DNA of 6,582 nt. It comes from an uncultured Chloroflexaceae bacterium (GTDB taxonomy: Bacteria; Chloroflexota; Chloroflexia; Chloroflexales; Chloroflexaceae). A program made the translations under genes and the position numbers. The stretch lies in assembly GCA_937141995.1 (NCBI GenBank), contig CAKZQX010000937.1, positions 1-6,582 of the forward strand. Reading direction: 5' to 3'. A model generated the notes under the pieces. It saw nothing but the letters and a program-made list of their open reading frames with translations. It was not told where the DNA came from and did no database searches. Of this stretch, positions 4,653 to 6,582 are shown piece by piece. How positions within the stretch are numbered: position 1 is the stretch's first letter; the number at the start of each line of letters is the position of its first letter.

Positions 4653-6290
4653 TTATGACGCGGTCATCGTCTGCACCTGATGCGTCACCAGCGCAACAAT
4701 CTCGCCGGCGGTGGTGCCGTCCAGACCCGGAATAGCGGTACGCGCATCGTGGGTAGCCAGTTGCTTGAGGACGTTGCGGTAGACCCGCAGCGCATCATTG
4801 ATCCGCCCCATCTGCCGCCAGACATTTGCCATCCCGACCATCCCGGCCACAAAGGTGCGATCCAGGTAGACGGTGCGGCGGTAGGCGGCCAGGGCTGCTT
4901 CGAGTTGCCCCTCATGCTCATAGATCTGCGCCAGGATAAAATGCGCTTCGGTTGTGAGCGGATTATGCGCCAGTGCCTGCTCACACTGCGCCCGCGCTGC
5001 GTCCCACTCGCCCCGATCGGCATAGAGCCGGCCGAGCAGAGTACGCGCCTCGATATGGTTAGGCGTGGCGTCAAGCAGTTCCCGTAGGAGCGTTTCCGCC
5101 GCAGCGCGGTTGCCCTGGGCCAGATGCGTGGTAATGCACGGCTGCAGTTGCCGGGCGCGATCAGTTGGAGGGCGGGAAGTTGCCGACGCTTGGGGTGCGC
5201 GCTCCGTCGGTGTGGACGAGGCCCGCTGCGCTGCCGCCGGCAGCGTTGGAGGCGTCGGAGCCGTCGGTTGTGGAGCCGATAAAGTGGCAGGTGGGGTAAT
5301 AGTCGGCGCGCGCAAGACCGGCGCATGCTCCGGGGATTTCATGGTTGGCAGCGGAGCAACTCGGTCTGACTGCCGAAACTGCGGATCGAGAATCGGGTTG
5401 GCCCCCGTATCGAAGACTCCCCGCGTGGAATCGAACGCAAACATCGGCGCATCAAGCGGTTTGCGGTAGACCACGGTACTGGGGAAGTTATGGACCTCGA
5501 ACTGATGGTAGACACTTGCCTGCGGCTCGGCATGCCCGACGAACAACCATCCCCCCGGTGACAATGCCCGATAGAGCCGGTCAACCACGCGGCGGATGGT
5601 TGTCTCATCGAAGTAGATCATGACATTGCGGCAGAAGATCAGATCGAGCGCACAGGTGCCGCTGATGACCGAGGGAAACATATCCTCAACGAGATTAAGC
5701 CGGGCGAAGATAACCCGGCGGCGAATTTCGGCACGCAACCGCCAGCGATTGTCCTCCTGAGTGAAATAGTGATCCCGCATCTCTTCCGACGTTTCGCGGA
5801 AGGACCAGTTGCTATACAGCGCCGCGCGCGCGCGTGCCAGAAAGCCGGCGTTAATATCCGTCGCCAGGATGGTCACCTGCCAGGTGTCTGCGTCGGGCAG
5901 CATGTCATTTATGGTCATTGCCAGGGAGTAGGGCTCCTCTCCCGTAGCACACCCCGCGCTCCAGAGGCGCAGGCTACGCAACTTTGTCTGACGCCCGATT
6001 AACTCGGGCAGCACCTGGCGGCGCAGCGCCTCAAACTGCGGCACATTCCGAAAAAAGTAGGTTTCGCCGACCGTGAGATGCTCCAGCACCGTATCCCAGG
6101 CCGGGCCCCCATTAACAATATCGGTATACAGCGCCTGGATATCGGGCAACCCGGCCGCCTGCGCCGCATGACTCAGTCCATAGGCCAGATCATCACGCTT
6201 CCGCTCAGGGTAGTGGAGACCGGCCCGGTTCAGCAACATATCTCGAAAAAGAGGGTAAAGTTCAGCGCTTAGTTCCATTGTTTTTGTCAT
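4653..6290 (-). CDS. cheR: CheR-type chemoreceptor methyltransferase with C-terminal TPRs
   Basis: This enzyme transfers methyl groups from S-adenosylmethionine to glutamates of chemoreceptors. The 545-residue protein has an N-terminal helical domain (about 5-75), then the methyltransferase: TVGETYFFRN (73-82), SAM-binding WSAGCATGEEPYSLAM (110-125), ATDIN (143-147), DLIFCRNVMIYFD (216-228) and GGWLFVGHAEP (246-256). A Pro/Thr/Ala-rich linker (about 300-380) leads to about four TPR units (about 383-515), a layout known from WspC/FrzF-type CheR proteins. Classical CheR is only about 280 aa, so roughly half of this protein is extra. The ATG at 6290 lies 1 nt after the cheB stop (TAA-G-ATG) and has no strong Shine-Dalgarno, which suggests translational coupling; a second ATG is at codon 5. 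It is part of a che cluster continuing to the right. Confidence 0.93.
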   Translation of the reverse strand: MTKTMELSAELYPLFRDMLLNRAGLHYPERKRDDLAYGLSHAAQAAGLPDIQALYTDIVNGGPAWDTVLEHLTVGETYFFRNVPQFEALRRQVLPELIGRQTKLRSLRLWSAGCATGEEPYSLAMTINDMLPDADTWQVTILATDINAGFLARARAALYSNWSFRETSEEMRDHYFTQEDNRWRLRAEIRRRVIFARLNLVEDMFPSVISGTCALDLIFCRNVMIYFDETTIRRVVDRLYRALSPGGWLFVGHAEPQASVYHQFEVHNFPSTVVYRKPLDAPMFAFDSTRGVFDTGANPILDPQFRQSDRVAPLPTMKSPEHAPVLRAPTITPPATLSAPQPTAPTPPTLPAAAQRASSTPTERAPQASATSRPPTDRARQLQPCITTHLAQGNRAAAETLLRELLDATPNHIEARTLLGRLYADRGEWDAARAQCEQALAHNPLTTEAHFILAQIYEHEGQLEAALAAYRRTVYLDRTFVAGMVGMANVWRQMGRINDALRVYRNVLKQLATHDARTAIPGLDGTTAGEIVALVTHQVQTMTAS

Positions 6291-6291
6291 C

Positions 6292-6499
6292 TTATTTTGC
6301 CGCCACCCGTTCAGCCGGCTTTCCGGTCAGCGCCAGAATAACGCCGGCAAGGTTCGCAAGCGATTCAACCCGCGCCACAGCACCGGCAATAGCGGCAGCC
6401 TGGGGCATGCCATAGACCACACAACTGGCTTCATCCTGTCCCAATGTCAACCCACCCGCCGCGCGCAACGCATACAGACCGCGCGCGCCATCATCGCCC
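6292..6499 (-). CDS. cheB: CheB methylesterase, C-terminal fragment
   Basis: The last 68 residues of a CheB-type protein-glutamate methylesterase/deamidase, which removes the methyl groups added by CheR. The fragment begins GDDGARGLYALRAAGG, containing the GxGxDG stretch whose second Asp matches the catalytic Asp of CheB (D286 in Salmonella). It continues GQDEASCVVYGMPQAA, a hallmark of the family. The catalytic Ser and His and any receiver domain are missing. The frame stays open to the window edge, but upstream of 6499 it no longer resembles CheB; the expected LTGMG before the Asp is absent. A GTG at 6519 exists but is not a real start. The gene is directly upstream of cheR with a 1-nt gap. 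Confidence 0.85.
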
Positions 6500-6581
6500 C
6501 CAGGTCCGCGATCACCCACTCCGGGCAGTTGTTCCCCATCACCACGACCGTCTCGCCGGGCTCGTAGCCCATCCCGACCAG
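6486..6581 (-). CDS. Fragment of long-chain acyl-CoA synthetase, probably chimeric
   Basis: In a frame different from cheB, the terminal bases encode 32 residues, LVGMGYEPGETVVV then MGNNCPEWVIADLGAMMA. This is the N-terminal region pattern of AMP-forming long-chain acyl-CoA synthetases (GxxPGDxVxIxxxNxPEWxxADLGxxxxGAV). It stops resembling the family right where the CheB frame starts to match, and this frame reaches a stop codon shortly afterwards. The 14 bp at 6486-6499 are compatible with both genes. I read it as part of another gene joined artificially or by recombination to cheB. Confidence 0.6.
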
Positions 6582-6582
6582 C

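Noticed and set aside
5821..5840. Alternating CG run as a Z-DNA or regulatory signal
   Set aside because: It lies within a conserved coding region of cheR and is explained by Ala/Arg codons in GC-rich DNA.
1..6582. tRNA-Sec (selC) or other tRNA/rRNA genes
   Set aside because: No GGTTCRANTCC-type T-arm with matching acceptor stem is found in the intergenic parts; the one GGAATCGAAC string (near 5426) is inside the cheR linker coding sequence.

Overview
The window looks like a metagenomic or draft-genome piece from a filamentous Chloroflexota (Chloroflexales-type) bacterium. I infer this from the GC-rich coding sequence, the DUF2342/zincin_2 metalloprotease, the SelB G2 wording (REMTIDLGFAW), the CheR-TPR fusion, and intergenic heptamers of the TTAGGGG type. 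The lineage call is an inference at moderate confidence. All real genes lie on the minus strand; the plus-strand open frames are shadows.

Left end to right end: (1) 1-348 has no gene I can support, but holds a nested inverted-repeat structure. A 232-bp MITE-like unit (87-318) has perfect 16-bp terminal inverted repeats, is flanked by identical 10-bp direct repeats, sits in a telomere-like heptamer array, and carries a perfect 24-bp hairpin plus an A/T-flanked hairpin that fits a bidirectional terminator. (2) 349-1530 is a membrane-anchored zinc metalloprotease of the DUF2342 family; its stop codon lies inside the heptamer array. (3) 1660-3510 is selB, the selenocysteine-specific elongation factor, with all GTPase motifs and the winged-helix tail. 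(4) 3752-4069 is a small acidic protein of unknown function with a strong ribosome binding site. (5) 4070-4652 is a 583-bp, partly AT-rich non-coding stretch with short direct and inverted repeats. (6) 4653-6290 is a CheR-type methyltransferase fused to TPRs, preceded with a 1-nt gap by (7) the C-terminal end of cheB (from 6498 down to 6292).

The last ~83 bases (6500-6582) do not read as CheB. In another frame they read as an interior piece of a long-chain acyl-CoA synthetase, joined to cheB through a 14-bp shared string. This looks like a chimeric join, so anything beyond 6499 should not be trusted as true neighbourhood.

The genes suggest two functional blocks: chemosensory adaptation (cheB-cheR), and selenoprotein synthesis (selB) with an unrelated-looking protease downstream. 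No selA, selC, selD or selenoprotein gene is in the window. Two points deserve most attention: the repeat element at the left end, and the fact that selB and the protease share one reading frame separated by a single UGA, the codon that SelB recodes. The second is most likely coincidence but is easy to test.
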